A DNA stretch of 64,000 nt from Helianthus annuus (lineage: Eukaryota; Streptophyta; Magnoliopsida; Asterales; Asteraceae). Made by a program: the position numbers and the translations under genes. Position 1 is the first letter of the stretch. Every line of letters starts with the position of its first letter. Positions 22,116 to 32,979 of the stretch are shown here, piece by piece. The stretch spans positions 15,845,194 through 15,909,193 of the forward strand of contig NC_035436.2 in NCBI RefSeq assembly GCF_002127325.2, read 5' to 3'. The notes under the pieces are model-generated. The model saw nothing but the letters and a program-made list of their open reading frames with translations, ran no database searches and was not told the DNA's origin.

Positions 22116-22854
22116 TTTTATAAACACACGTGCATTTGTGTAATTTATAGATTAGCACCAGGAAACCCTAAAGGATAATCTAAAACAGCAATGTGAGTAA
22201 TCTCCTTTTTATAAACAGTTTTACAAAACCTTAATTATTTTACAATGCAATTTAGCAGTGATTGAGTCTTTGTAATTCTTCAATTACTGCCAGTATTATG
22301 GGGTTTTGTATACATTACTTGATAACCTTCACAATTGGACAACGAGTTAGCCAATGTGTGATATGACCATAGCCACAGATACGGTCGAGTGGCAAGTACT
22401 GAATGAGTAATTGTGTAGATATAAACATTGTAATCGCTCTCAATACTGTTTAAATTGATAACACTTTTCTTGATTAAACTGGGATTCACTCACCAGTATT
22501 TCCCACTGACAAATGTTTTTAAAACGCGTTCCAGGTAACACAATGTGAAAGCCAATTGGACGCCAGCTGGACAGCACTGAAGGCTTGGAAAAGTGGCTAT
22601 AAAAGTTACCTAAATAAAAGAAAGTGTTTATTTCAATAAAATGGGATTTATACCTATAAATCAGTTTGTAATAAAAACTTGGGTTTTACCCGTATGTTTA
22701 AATGTTATAAAATGAGGTGGTTTACTCTGATAAAATATTTCCTAACTACGGTCCTGATGAAAATTTCCGCTGCCAAATTAGTTAATAACGCGATACCACC
22801 AAAACTGGCTCGCGACCGCCCGTTCCCGGGGATTAGGGATCGGGGGCTGTGACA
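22116..22854 (+). repeat. Element C 5' LTR, truncated (lacks U3)
   Basis: Corresponds to 44520-45257 of the 3' LTR. The first 630 or so bases, with the palindromic boxes and TATA box, are missing. Ends CTGTGACA and is followed by the PBS. Confidence 0.9.
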
Positions 22855-22859
22855 GAAGG

Positions 22860-22872
22860 TGGTATCAGAGCC
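22860..22872 (+). other. Primer binding site of element C (tRNA-iMet)
   Basis: TGGTATCAGAGCC five bases after the LTR end. Confidence 0.95.
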
Positions 22873-23003
22873 ATACCACTGATTCAGCCACAAAAGTGTT
22901 CTGCTGACACCAAAATTCGAAGTTTTAGGAAATAAATTTCGGAAATACGTGCATAATTTTATTTTCTTGTTATGTGTTATTTGACTATCTGTTAGTTTAC
23001 AGT

Positions 23004-23793
23004 ATGAGCGACCAAGGACCATCGGACGCGTATCATCAATTGTCTGGTTCGCCTAGAAGCGAAGGCACCTCCTCTTCTCAGCCTGCCCTCTCAGGGTACT
23101 CTGTTGATACGGAAGAAGGAATCTTTGTGTTTAAGGTTCAATCTGAAGAGCCATTTCCTTAGAAAAAGAGAGGATGGTTCAGTAGGGGAGCACACGAGCG
23201 TAGAAAATGTATGAAAAAGTTGCAGGAACAGGGAGTTTTAGCCGCAGCTAAAAGAGAAACCGATGCCTATGCCTAGGATATGTTTAATAGGGGTATAGCC
23301 AATATCCATATCTTAGCAACCACTGCAGCTGACCCAAACCTGGAGCAAATGCTAGCACCCCAACCACAACCACAAATTCCTGATCAACCCATGGAAATAG
23401 AAAACCTTGGAAATCAAGTAGAAATGCATGATTTCAACCCGGAGGAGATACCTAGGGTACCTGCACCAAATCCCCTAGACCCAAAAAATTACGACCCCTG
23501 GTGGAACGATGTTAGGGACTATGTGCAACGTTACCCGATACAGGAAAATGTGCCAATGCCCATCCTAGGAGCCTACCCAGGGTTAGATCCTCAAGATCCC
23601 TATTACGTTAATGATGCATACATTAGGGAGATCTTAGAGAATCCCTACCCATACTAGGCCCCGTACCCGGATCCTGCACCCCAGATTCCAAACCCAGTCC
23701 TAGAACCTACACCCCCAATGAGTGCAGAAAACGTACAAGAACTTAGGACTTTCGGTGAGGAAATTTTAGAAAGCAGTGAGAGAATGCGACAGG
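23004..23793 (+). pseudogene. C 5' ORF between PBS and gag (first part)
   Basis: A reading frame from ATG 23004 (MSDQGPSDAYHQL...) runs on in one register to the E insertion, broken only by TAG codons at 23160, 23274 and 23655. Beyond E it continues from 31261 to TGA at 31328. The total is about 285 codons. The product is hydrophilic, with a basic RGWFSRGAHERRK stretch, an acidic middle and a Pro/Tyr-rich part (NYDPWWNDVRDYVQRYP, NPYPY). No known domain is recognised; it is not Gag, which starts later at 31603. Element E has a counterpart at 25611-26027 in the same place. Function unknown; a regulatory or RNA-binding role would be a guess. Confidence 0.7.
23789..23793. repeat. TSD of element E, left copy (ACAGG)
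   Basis: ACAGG before the E 5' LTR is repeated at 31256-31260 after its 3' LTR. Confidence 0.95.
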
Positions 23794-24054
23794 TGTAACA
23801 ACTGTCACTAAAATCAATAATTAGGACGATAATTAGTCAATAAGAAAACCCTAATTGAGATACCCAATTAATTCTGCACTAGCCCTGAAATTTTCAGAAC
23901 AATCGGAATCAGGATCAGAACCCCTAAAACTCAAGGGGGGTAAACCCTAGTTGGACGTTTATCTAAATTAAACGTTGTATAGATCTGATTGGTCAATTTC
24001 ATTGACTCAGCTAGGCTAGTCCCGCGTGTGGCAACCTATAGTCGGTTCCAACCC

Positions 24055-24092
24055 CTTACGGACCGTAAAGGGTTAGGCTTACGGTCCGTAAG
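24055..24092. promoter_or_regulatory. Paired palindromic boxes in E 5' LTR U3
   Basis: Box 1 CTTACGGACCGTAAA and box 2 CTTACGGTCCGTAAG are each near-perfect palindromes with a one-base centre and are reverse complements of each other, eight bases apart. They end 16 bases before the TATA box. C and G LTRs have GC-richer versions at the corresponding place. Confidence 0.7.
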
Positions 24093-24108
24093 CGTGGCCA
24101 ATTTCGTG

Positions 24109-24116
24109 TATAAATA
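24109..24116 (+). promoter_or_regulatory. TATA box of element E (5' LTR)
   Basis: TATAAATA, repeated at 30101-30108 in the 3' LTR. Confidence 0.65.
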
Positions 24117-25270
24117 GCAGGCCTTGGGACTGAATCTGGGAACTTAAAACGACGCACAAATTCTGCCTGTACGTCGAATTAGAGCTGTAATACTACAATT
24201 AAACACACACAATCACGAAGTACTGCCGCAATCAGGGTAATAACTCTATCGCTATTACGATTCAACGTCCGATCGATTATAACTATCCAACGATTGTCTA
24301 AGTGCTGCTCAAATTGAGCTAATACTTTGATTATTCGTCGTGATTTCGACTTGAATATTTGAGTGCTGTTCGAATTCGGACTATGCTCTGTTATTAGTTG
24401 TGAATCCGATTGAATTATTAAGTATCGCACTTGTTAATCGATGTGAGGGTTTGATCTCGTGAATTGACGTAACTGCTGAATTAGTTACTAACCTGTTGTG
24501 TGTGCATTATTATTAAATTAGGTTTAATCAAGGCTAATCAGTAGGCTTATACCTTGCCCATTAAATCTGCAATGTGAGTCATTCCTCTTTTATAAACTCT
24601 TTTCTCACAGTTTGTGAGTCATTCTCTTTTTCTTAAACTATTTTACAATACCTCAAAGCATTTTCCAAACGTTATAATTACAGGGATTAAGTCGTGGTTA
24701 TCTTGACCACTGGTTAGTGGGGTATTGTGCACATTACTAATTTCTCACCGTTAGGCAATAAGCGCTAACATGGGTTAGGCTAATAAGACCTAACAGTGAC
24801 AAAACGTCACTAATTGGGTGACTGGACCCAATAGTGGTATGACCATCGTCATACGGGTGGCAAGACCAGATATTAATTAAGATACTGCCATAGTAATCGC
24901 TCTTATGCTGTAATTTATAACTATGTGTCATTTTATCAAAATGAATGATTCACTCAGTATTTCCCCGCTGACAAAACCTTTTTACAACATGTTTCAGGTG
25001 ACCGACTGAATTAAGTATACGTGCTACGGAGCACTATCAAGCTTGAAGTGGTGGCTCAATTAAATAAATAAACATGTTTGTAAAATAATAAAAAAATTAT
25101 GATATTTACGGGATTTATTCCGAAGCGTAAATAAATAATACTCGGGCAAATTTTCAAGTTTAAAAACGATCCTGTTAAGACTTCCGCTGTAAATATAAAT
25201 ACCACGGGATTTTTTGTCCCGCGGCTCCTGAAACGGGTCAAACCGGGTCGGGGGCCGTGACAGAAAAAGG

Positions 25271-25283
25271 TGGTATCAGAGCC
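25271..25283 (+). other. Primer binding site of element E (tRNA-iMet)
   Basis: TGGTATCAGAGCC eight bases after the LTR end. Confidence 0.95.
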
Positions 25284-25610
25284 ACTGATCAAGCCACTGA
25301 TTTAAGCCTATTAAGTATTTATTTAAATTTTCTAAACTATCATTCTATGAATATATGTTTTATTATCTGCTTAATTGAGTATAGGATGGGTAGATCTTTA
25401 TAGGCTAGCCAATGTAACAAATAATGCAATTCCTGACCTAAACTTTAGCACCTTTATCTTATTCTGTAAAATAAATTTATAAATAAAACCTAGGGTGTTT
25501 TAAATCTCAGTTGTTGTGGTAATTAAACAGTATGACATAGTATTTCAAAGTTTTCTACTAAATTGGTTATAAATTCTGACTTAGTTATTGTGTGTATGTT
25601 GCTAAACAGC

Positions 25611-26027
25611 ATGAGTGACTTGTCTGATGCCCTTCAGAATTTAAATCTCTATCCAGTAAGAATAGAAGTTTCCAGAGATTTCAATAGATATATACTAGAC
25701 ATAGAGGAACCTATAGAACTCAACGTTGTACCTCTCGAAAAACCCACCCCTAAGAAAATAGAAATCGGGGAAAGCTCTAGGCAAATTGAGGGGTTACCAT
25801 CCCAGGAAGAATTTGATTCTTCATTGACAGATTATAATTCTATCAAGTCTGTTAATGAAAAACAACTAGTAGAACCAGCTATTCCAAAACCTTCGATCCA
25901 CTCGCGACCTTTAGGAATAGACGAATGGTTGACTAATGAAATACAAATTCAAAATTATCCCTATAAGCTTTTTCCTCCGTACGATCCAGAACCCAATTCA
26001 CCAATAAGTAACCGAGAATATAGCTAG
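25611..26027 (+). CDS. E 5' ORF between PBS and gag, unknown function
   Basis: The frame is open from 25563; I choose the ATG at 25611 because it begins MSD as in the C 5' ORF (138 aa to TAG). The product is acidic and hydrophilic, with Pro/Tyr-rich NYPYKLFPPYDPEPNSP near the end. That block aligns loosely with NPYPY...APYPDPAPQIPNP in C, and downstream of the stop an ISWKYD string matches LVWKYD near the C terminus of the C ORF, suggesting the E version once ran further. No signal peptide, membrane segment or known domain is seen. Its position on the sense strand between PBS and gag in two related elements argues it is a real, fast-evolving retroelement gene. Confidence 0.6.
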   Translation: MSDLSDALQNLNLYPVRIEVSRDFNRYILDIEEPIELNVVPLEKPTPKKIEIGESSRQIEGLPSQEEFDSSLTDYNSIKSVNEKQLVEPAIPKPSIHSRPLGIDEWLTNEIQIQNYPYKLFPPYDPEPNSPISNREYS

Positions 26028-26344
26028 ACTCCGCCACTTTGACTAAAGAATTAATATTGGGAATAGGATCCAAGAGATTGAGAAACAGATCTCCTGGAAA
26101 TACGATTAGAGGAAACACCATTACTAGAATATTATTTGGCAAAAAGATAGGAGATTTATAAAAAAAATGATTGTATAATAGTAAATAGTAAAATTAGTAT
26201 GTGTAAAATAAGTAATATATAGAAGCATAATACCATGAAAAGTTTAGAAAATTTACAACTTTTGGCTGTTTACGTAATTATGTGCAATTAAAGGTAACAT
26301 TGAAATTACTTCTACTAATTATTTATCTATAAATTAGTTATCCG

Positions 26345-27553
26345 ATGGAAAACACTAATAATGAACCTGTCAACGAGGTCAATCAATCCGAGCAACAATC
26401 AGGGGATCAATATATGACTAGGCAGGATATAGAAAATATTGTTGCTCAAAGGATAGCTAACACTATTCCAACAATGATAGCTCAAGGGATAGCCAACGCT
26501 ATTCCAGCAATCGTTGCTGCCGTTAAAAATCCAATAGGACCACAGCAAATCGTTCCTAGCAAACGTATTTCTGAAAATAACTTCAGTAATAGCGTAAACG
26601 GAGGCAATGATCATGTTAATCATGATGAGGAACTACGACAAGCTCCGCTCTCTAAGAAAAAGAAAGTTGCAACGCTTGGTTGCACTTACAAGGAGTTCCT
26701 TGCCTGTAAACCTGTAGAATTCGCAGGCAATGAAGGGGCAACAGCGGCACTACGTTGGTTAGAGAAAACCGAGGCAGTGATTAGAATAAGTAAATGTGTT
26801 GAGGAAGATAAGGTTATGTACGCTTCGCACCTTTTCAAGGAAGAAGCGTTAGAATGGTGGAATACAGTGTTACAAGCTAAAGGAAGTGACGTGGCCTATG
26901 CCATGAGTTGGGAAGAATTTAAGCAAATAATAGAAAGAAAATTCTGTCCCGAATATGAAAAAGAGCAGATGGCGAATAAGTTTTTAAGTCACCGAATGGT
27001 AGATGTAGATTGTCGAGGGTATACTTCAAAATTCTTTGAGTATGCCAGAATTATACCTACTTTGGCTTCGCCAGAACCGGTACTTATCTCTCGCTATATC
27101 TGGGGTTTGATTAGTGAGATTCGTGACATTGTCAAAGCTGCGAGACCCCGCACGATTGACGATGCGGTAGAATTAGCTAACACTCTAACTGACGGATTGG
27201 TACGCACTCGGGAAGAAAATAGGAGGAAGGATTTAGCCCAGAAAATTACCCAAGAATTTCATATGGGTACTAGTAACAATTTCAAGAAAAGAGAAAATGG
27301 GCGATTTTCCACTATTCCATTTTGCAATACCTGCAAGGGAAAACATTTTGGAAAATGCAGAGGATGCTGCAATTACTGCAAAATTCCAGGACATCAAGAA
27401 GAGGATTGCAGGAAAAAGAAGGCAATAACTTGCTACAATTGTGGAGAACCCGGACATTTCAGAACGAACTGCCCGAAATTAGGCAACCCAGCAAACGAAA
27501 AGACAAAACTGCAGAAGGGAATACCAAGAAAAACGCAAGAACTTTTCAATTAA
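26345..27553 (+). CDS. E Gag, open frame
   Basis: 402 aa from an ATG following an AT-rich leader. The Gag core lies at about 110-290 ([62 protein letters not shown]). A basic KKKK run is at 104-107. Three zinc motifs follow: CX2CX3HX3C at 327-338 and two CCHC knuckles at 342-355 and 363-376 (CNYCKIPGHQEEDC, CYNCGEPGHFRTNC). The frame is lost at about 27520 before the protease, giving a foreign tail after residue 385. Very close to the G Gag at 62707-64000. It is the only uninterrupted Gag of its family in the window and could still form particles. Confidence 0.9.
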   Translation: MENTNNEPVNEVNQSEQQSGDQYMTRQDIENIVAQRIANTIPTMIAQGIANAIPAIVAAVKNPIGPQQIVPSKRISENNFSNSVNGGNDHVNHDEELRQAPLSKKKKVATLGCTYKEFLACKPVEFAGNEGATAALRWLEKTEAVIRISKCVEEDKVMYASHLFKEEALEWWNTVLQAKGSDVAYAMSWEEFKQIIERKFCPEYEKEQMANKFLSHRMVDVDCRGYTSKFFEYARIIPTLASPEPVLISRYIWGLISEIRDIVKAARPRTIDDAVELANTLTDGLVRTREENRRKDLAQKITQEFHMGTSNNFKKRENGRFSTIPFCNTCKGKHFGKCRGCCNYCKIPGHQEEDCRKKKAITCYNCGEPGHFRTNCPKLGNPANEKTKLQKGIPRKTQELFN

Positions 27554-29755
27554 CTACTCAGGAAGCTGAACTAATTCCTGACATCATAGTTGGTACGTTT
27601 TAGTTCACAAAACGTTTATGCAAGTATTATTTGACTCTGGTGCAAACCAAAGTTTTATAAATACTTCATTCTGCCAAGACCTTAAATTACCCTTAATCAA
27701 CCGTAGGCAGACTTTTACAATTAAACGACAGATAGGAATTTCGTTAGACTAAATAAGATTTTGTGAGAAGCAAAGATAGAATTAGGATATAAATTTTCTG
27801 CAAAACTTGTTACTAATTAATTTAGCCGGATTCGATGTTGTATTAGGAATAGATTGGTTAAATAGCCAACTATGCTTAAGTTCCCTATGATCTAAGTTCC
27901 GTAGAAATCCATACACCTACAAGAAAATTAGTAATAATAACCAGAAATAAACCACAAAAGTTACTGAAATTAACATCAGTAATGAAGCTAGCCAGTTCTT
28001 TACAGAAACCAGGAATAGTATATATGGTATCAATAGTTGTTGATACCTAAAGATAAGAAAATAGAAGACATTCCGATTATATCGGAATATCCTGACATTT
28101 TCCCCAAAACCTACCAAGGTTACCATCTAATAGCAGAGTAGAACTTAGAATTTATCTAAATCCAGGAACTGTACCGATAGCAAAGGCCTATCAATTAGCA
28201 TTCACTGAAATGTTAGAATTAAAGAAACAATTAGATAAATTACTAAGTAAAGGATTCATACGACCAAGTTCCTCCCTATAAGGATGCTCCAGTAAAGAAG
28301 AAGGACGGATCAATAAGAATGTATATCGGTTATAGAAAGTTACAATTAGGAATCAATACCCATTACCTAGGATTGATGATCTATTTGATCAACTTTAGGA
28401 AGCTAGGTATTTTTCTAAGATAGATTTGCACTCCGGATATCATCAATTAAAGGTACAGGAAGAAGACATACCTAAAACTGTTTTCAGGACTAGGTATGAA
28501 CCTTACGAGTTTACAGTCATGCCCTTCGGATTAACAAATGCTCTAGCCGCATTTATGGACATGATGAATAGAATTTGTAAACCGTACTTGGATAAATTTG
28601 TAATCGTTTTCATTAACGATATACACATTTATTTCAAAAGTCAGGAAAAACAACGTAAGCACCTACATGCACTCTTAACCTTGTTAACTCCATCTTGTAT
28701 GCAATTTCTAGGACACATGGTAAATCCTAAAAGTATTCACTTAGATCCTGCTAATATAGCGGCAAATTACTAAATGGAAGATTCCGCAATCCCTAAAGAG
28801 AAATTAGGAATTCTGTAAATTGAGAGATGCTATAGGTAGTTTATTAGGAATATTTCTCAGATAGATATATCCCTAACTAAGTTAAAACAGTTAAGTTTAA
28901 ATGAGAAACCTAAACCAGAAGAAGCCTTTAGGATCTTAAAGTATAAATTAACAAAGGTTCCAATTCTAGCCTTACCAGAAGGAACGGAAAATTTTAAAGT
29001 ATACGGTAATGTTTTAAAGCTAGAATTTGGATGCAACACAAAAAGGTAATTGTATGCATCAAGGCAATTGAAAAAGCACGAAGCAGGCCATACCACTTGT
29101 AAACCTAAACTTAGAAGCCATAAGTTTACCCTTAAGATTTGGAAACATGATCTGTGGGGAGGTAAGTTTACTATCCATACAGGTCATAAGAATTTAAGAT
29201 ACATATTTGAGCAACAAGAATTAAACATGAAGAAAATCCTAAGTAAATACAACTGTAATATTTAGTATCATGAAGGAAAGGTTAAAGACGGTTAGAAGAG
29301 TTATACAAATAATAAACGAAAGTCGTTGGAGTTTGAGTTGGAGACAAAAAGGCTATTGAAAGTATCTCCTTGGAAAAGAGTTATTAGAGTTGGTAAGAAA
29401 GGAAAGCTCAGTCTAAGGTACGTAGAACCATTCCAGTAATTTAACAAATAGGACCAGTAGCTTATCAACTACCAGAAGAGTTAGCAGGAGTACATGATGT
29501 GTTTCACGTATCCAATCTCAAGAAATATTTAGCAAGACAAATCCCTGCTAGTACCTCTTCAAGATATAGAGGTAAATGAAAAATTTTAATGGTAAGGAAA
29601 CCATTACAAATATAAGATAGAAAGATCAAGTTCTCAAGCACAAACAACTAGTGCTGGACAAAGCCAAATAGAATTTAAAGAGAGGATCAGAATACACTTG
29701 AGAACTAAAATCAGAAATAAAGCAAAAGTACCCTCATCTATTTTAGTAAATCTCG
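27554..29755 (+). pseudogene. E protease-RT-RNase H-integrase remnant
   Basis: Recognisable in order: protease LFDSGANQSF near 27628-27657; the RT palm [17 protein letters not shown] at 28426; the RT box FIND (28610-28622, an Asp changed to Asn); a deletion removing the [13 protein letters not shown] block near 28680; degraded RNase H (ASRQLKKHE at 29056); and, directly after YHEGK at 29270, the integrase C-terminal part ([25 protein letters not shown]) and chromodomain-like tail. About 1.2 kb containing the integrase HHCC domain and D-D-E core is deleted at that point. Stops and shifts occur throughout. No enzyme can be made. Confidence 0.9.
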
Positions 29756-29772
29756 AGGACGAGATTTTTCTT

Positions 29773-29785
29773 AAGGTGGGGAGGA
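29773..29785 (+). other. Polypurine tract of element E
   Basis: AAGGTGGGGAGGA directly before the LTR start. Confidence 0.9.
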
Positions 29786-31255
29786 TGTAACAACTGTCAC
29801 TAAAATCAATAATTAGGACGATAATTAGTCAATAAGAAAACCCTAATTGAGACACCCAATTAATTCTGCACTAGCCCTAAAATTTTCAGAACAATCGGAA
29901 TCAGGATCAGAACCCCTAAAACTCAAGGGGGGTAAACCCTAGTTGGACGTTTATCTAAATTAAACGTTGTATAGATCTGATTGGTCAATTTCATTGACTC
30001 AGCTAGGCTAGTCCCGCGCGTGGCAACGTATAGTCGGTTCCAACCCCTTACGGACCATAAAGGGTTAGGCTTACGGTCCGTAAGCGTGGCCAATTTCGTG
30101 TATAAATAGCAGGCCTTGGGACTGAATCTGGGAACTTAAAACGACGCACAAATTCTGCCTGTACGTCGAATTAGAGCTGTAATACTACAATTAAACACAC
30201 ACAATCACGAAGTACTGCCGCAATCAGGGTAATAACTCGATCGCTATTACGATTCAACGTTCGATCGATTATAAGTATCCAACGATTGTCTAAGTGCTGC
30301 TCAAATTGAGCTAATACTTTGATTATTCGTCATGATTTCGACTTGAATATTTGAGTGCTGTTCGAATTCGGACTATGCTCTGTTATTCGTTGTAAATCCG
30401 ATTGAATTATTAAGTATCGCACTTGTTAATCGATGTGAGGGTTTGATCTCGTGAATTGACGTAACTGCTGAATTAGTTACTAACCTGTTGTGTGTGCATT
30501 ATTATTAAATTAGGTTTAATCGAGGATAATCAGTAGGCTTATACCTTGCCCATTAAATCTGCAATGTGAGTCATTCCTCTTTTTATAAACTCTTTTCTCA
30601 CAGTTTGTGAGTCATTCTCTTTTTCTCAAACTATTTTACAATACCTCAAAGTATTTTCCAAACGTTATAATTACAGGGATTAAGTCGTGGTTATCTTGAC
30701 CGCTGGTTAGTGGGGTATTGTGCACATTACTAATTTCTCACCGTTAGGCAATAAGCCCTAACATGGGTTAGGCTAGTAAGACCTAACAGTGACAAAACGT
30801 CACTAATTGGGTGACTGGACCCAATAGTGGTATGACCTTCGTCACACGGGTGGCAAGACCAGATATTAATTAAGATACTGCCCTAGTAATCGCTCTTATG
30901 CTGTAATTTATAACTATGTGTCATTTTATCAAAATGAATGATTAACTCAGTATTTCCCCGCTGATAAAACCTTTTTACAACATGTTTCAGGTGACCGACG
31001 GAATTAAGTATACGTGCTACGGAGCACTATCAAGCTTGAAGTGGTGGCTCAATTAAATAAATAAACATGTTTGTAAAATAATAAAAAGATTATGATATTT
31101 ACGGGATTTATTCCGAAGCGTAAATAAATAATACTCGGGCAAATTTTCAAGTTTAAAAACGATCCTGTTAAGACTTCCGCTGTAAATATAAATACCAAGG
31201 GATTTTCTGTCCCGCGGCTCCTGAAACGGGTCAAACCGGGTCGGGGGCCGTGACA
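29786..31255 (+). repeat. Element E 3' LTR
   Basis: 1,470 bp, about 98 % identical to the 5' LTR by eye. Box 1 here (30047-30061) carries a G-to-A change that breaks its palindrome; box 2 (30070-30084) and TATA (30101-30108) are intact. Followed by ACAGG. Confidence 0.95.
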
Positions 31256-31260
31256 ACAGG

Positions 31261-31328
31261 TGGGAGAGCGTCTCGTATGGAAATACGACGAACACAATAT
31301 GGATTTTTGGATGAATCCATATCCGTGA
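31261..31328 (+). pseudogene. C 5' ORF, C-terminal part after element E
   Basis: Joined to the codon left open at 23793, this reads VGERLVWKYDEHNMDFWMNP and YP, then TGA. Frame continuity across the insertion supports that the 5' ORF was coding before E landed. The 270 bases from 31329 to 31602 are AT-rich leader with nothing recognisable. Confidence 0.65.
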
Positions 31329-31602
31329 ATGTGATGGCAGGAATGGTAGAAATAATAATAATAATATATGTGTGTATGTGTTAGAAAAAAACTATGGATG
31401 CATACTACTAGTATTGTAGCTTTACATTTCAGTCGGTATTATAATTTTAATTTCAGTACTGGTGTGTGTAATAGATGCATAATATATGAATAGAGTAAAA
31501 GTCGCAATGCTCGACGCTTTTGACCAAAAGTGCGTGTCATGTGATTCGCTATATTCAAATATTATTGGTGATATTAATATGTGGTAAATGTTTAAAATTC
31601 AG

Positions 31603-32133
31603 ATGGACAACAAAGTGAATTAGGAAAACCAGAATGATAATATCCAGAACGACAACCACTCAAATAATGATAATCTGAATAACGAGAACCCGAACAACAA
31701 TGGAAACCAAATGGATAATAGTACCGTTCAGCATATAGTGGCACGAGGAATTATAGATGCAATGCCATTTATTATTCAAACGGTTCAAGAAGCGAATAAT
31801 AAAAGTAAGCATAGCAGTAGGCGACCAACTGAACCGGAACACAGCGTGAACAATGGACCCATACTTCAAGCGCCCATTCCCAAAAGAAGAAGAACCATGC
31901 CATATGGTTGTTCTTATAAAGAATTCTGGTCCTGCAAACCAATAGAATTCTCGGGCAATGAAGGACCCATTGCAGCTTTATGCTGGATAGAAAAGACTGA
32001 GGCTGTTCTGAAAATAAGCAAGTGTGCTGAAGAAGATAAGATAATGTTTGCTTCTAATCTGTTTAAGAATTCAGCCATAGAATGGTGGAACACTATCCTC
32101 CAGTCAAGAGGAAGTGATAGGGTATATAACATG
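31603..32133 (+). pseudogene. C gag, N-terminal part (split by element F)
   Basis: From ATG 31603 the frame reads MDNKVN, a TAG, then an Asn-rich stretch and, from 31711, MDNSTVQHIVARGIIDAMP and the Gag core (GCSYKEFWSCKPIEFSGNEGP, AIEWWNTILQSRGSDRVYNM). It is cut at 32133 by F and continues in frame at 39704 ([16 protein letters not shown]). The Asn-rich N-terminus differs from E and G. Confidence 0.88.
32129..32133. repeat. TSD of element F, left copy (ACATG)
   Basis: ACATG recurs at 39699-39703 directly after the other F LTR. Confidence 0.95.
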
Positions 32134-32943
32134 TGTTAGGATCAGAGGCTCTCATGATTGTGTTTGTTCGTATAAATTGATCATTCAGAGAATATTTAAA
32201 CAGTGAAAAGTGCAGCGGAAATGAATACAAACTTTGTAAACACAATCCAAAGAAGAGAATAGTATGATAAACAATTGCTTCACATTAAGTCAAATGATTG
32301 AATTACAAAGCAAATGATTACAAGCATGCTTACAATACTAAGCTCCCCCTCAGCCTGATACTCCAAGATTGGTTGCACAAGATGAAAGGATTGGACTGGA
32401 GAAGAAGAATCTACTCAATCAATCAAATGTAACACTACAGGGTACTGCTCCATTTATTGGCAAACCAAACCACTGAAGCATCTCAGCTGACGTCACCATG
32501 ATAGTGACATCTAACAAACTAACAACCTATATACACTGTTCTAAACAAACTACTGATATGCAACATCTGATTATCAGTACAATACAAAACAAGAGATAAC
32601 AACTGCTTCACGTTCCACTGTTGTAGCCTGAGCACTGATGTTGAACTTCAGTGCTTTCTTCAAAGGTGATCAGTCTTTGAGTGGGCAGTGCTTGTGTCTT
32701 CAGCAGTACTTAGGAAACAGCAGTAGATAGAGCAACAGTGTTTGTCTTCAGCAGTCTTTAGGATCTCATCAGTGTTTGGTTCATCAGTGGTTATAGTGAG
32801 CAGTACTTAAGATCCATCAGCTGTTTAGAATACCACTGTCAAGGGGAAAGCAATGTGTAAAAAGCTACTTATTGTTAGTCCACTGATGTGATCCGCTTTT
32901 GACTTTACATTATCTGTTCCTCTGGTAGGGTTCAATCCCAACA
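32134..32943 (-). repeat. Element F 3' LTR
   Basis: 810 bp. The TATA site present in the 5' LTR (39223-39230) is changed here to a TTATTGG form on the plus strand near 32453-32460. It includes 17 bp absent from the other LTR near 32707. Confidence 0.93.
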
Positions 32944-32955
32944 ATCTCCCCCTGG
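32944..32955 (-). other. Polypurine tract of element F
   Basis: CCAGGGGGAGAT on the minus strand, directly before the 3' LTR. Confidence 0.85.
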
Positions 32956-32979
32956 AATAGATAATGCCAAAACCCTTCA

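Larger units (their letters stand above)
23794..25262 (+). repeat. Element E 5' LTR
   Basis: Starts TGTAACAACTG and ends GCCGTGACA. U3 holds two inverted palindromic boxes (24055-24069 and 24078-24092) and a TATA box at 24109-24116. The 3' half is similar to the LTRs of C and G. Confidence 0.95.
23794..31255 (+). mobile_element. Element E: Tekay-type gypsy with intact gag and ruined pol
   Basis: Complete ends: LTRs 23794-25262 (1,469 bp) and 29786-31255 (1,470 bp), PBS, PPT and perfect ACAGG TSD. Inside, a 5' ORF and a 402-aa Gag are open, but protease-RT-RNase H is full of stops and shifts and the integrase core is deleted. LTRs differ at about 27 positions by eye (1.8 %). The internal decay is far heavier than the LTR divergence, so E probably moved as an already defective copy with enzymes supplied by relatives such as G. 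Confidence 0.92.
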
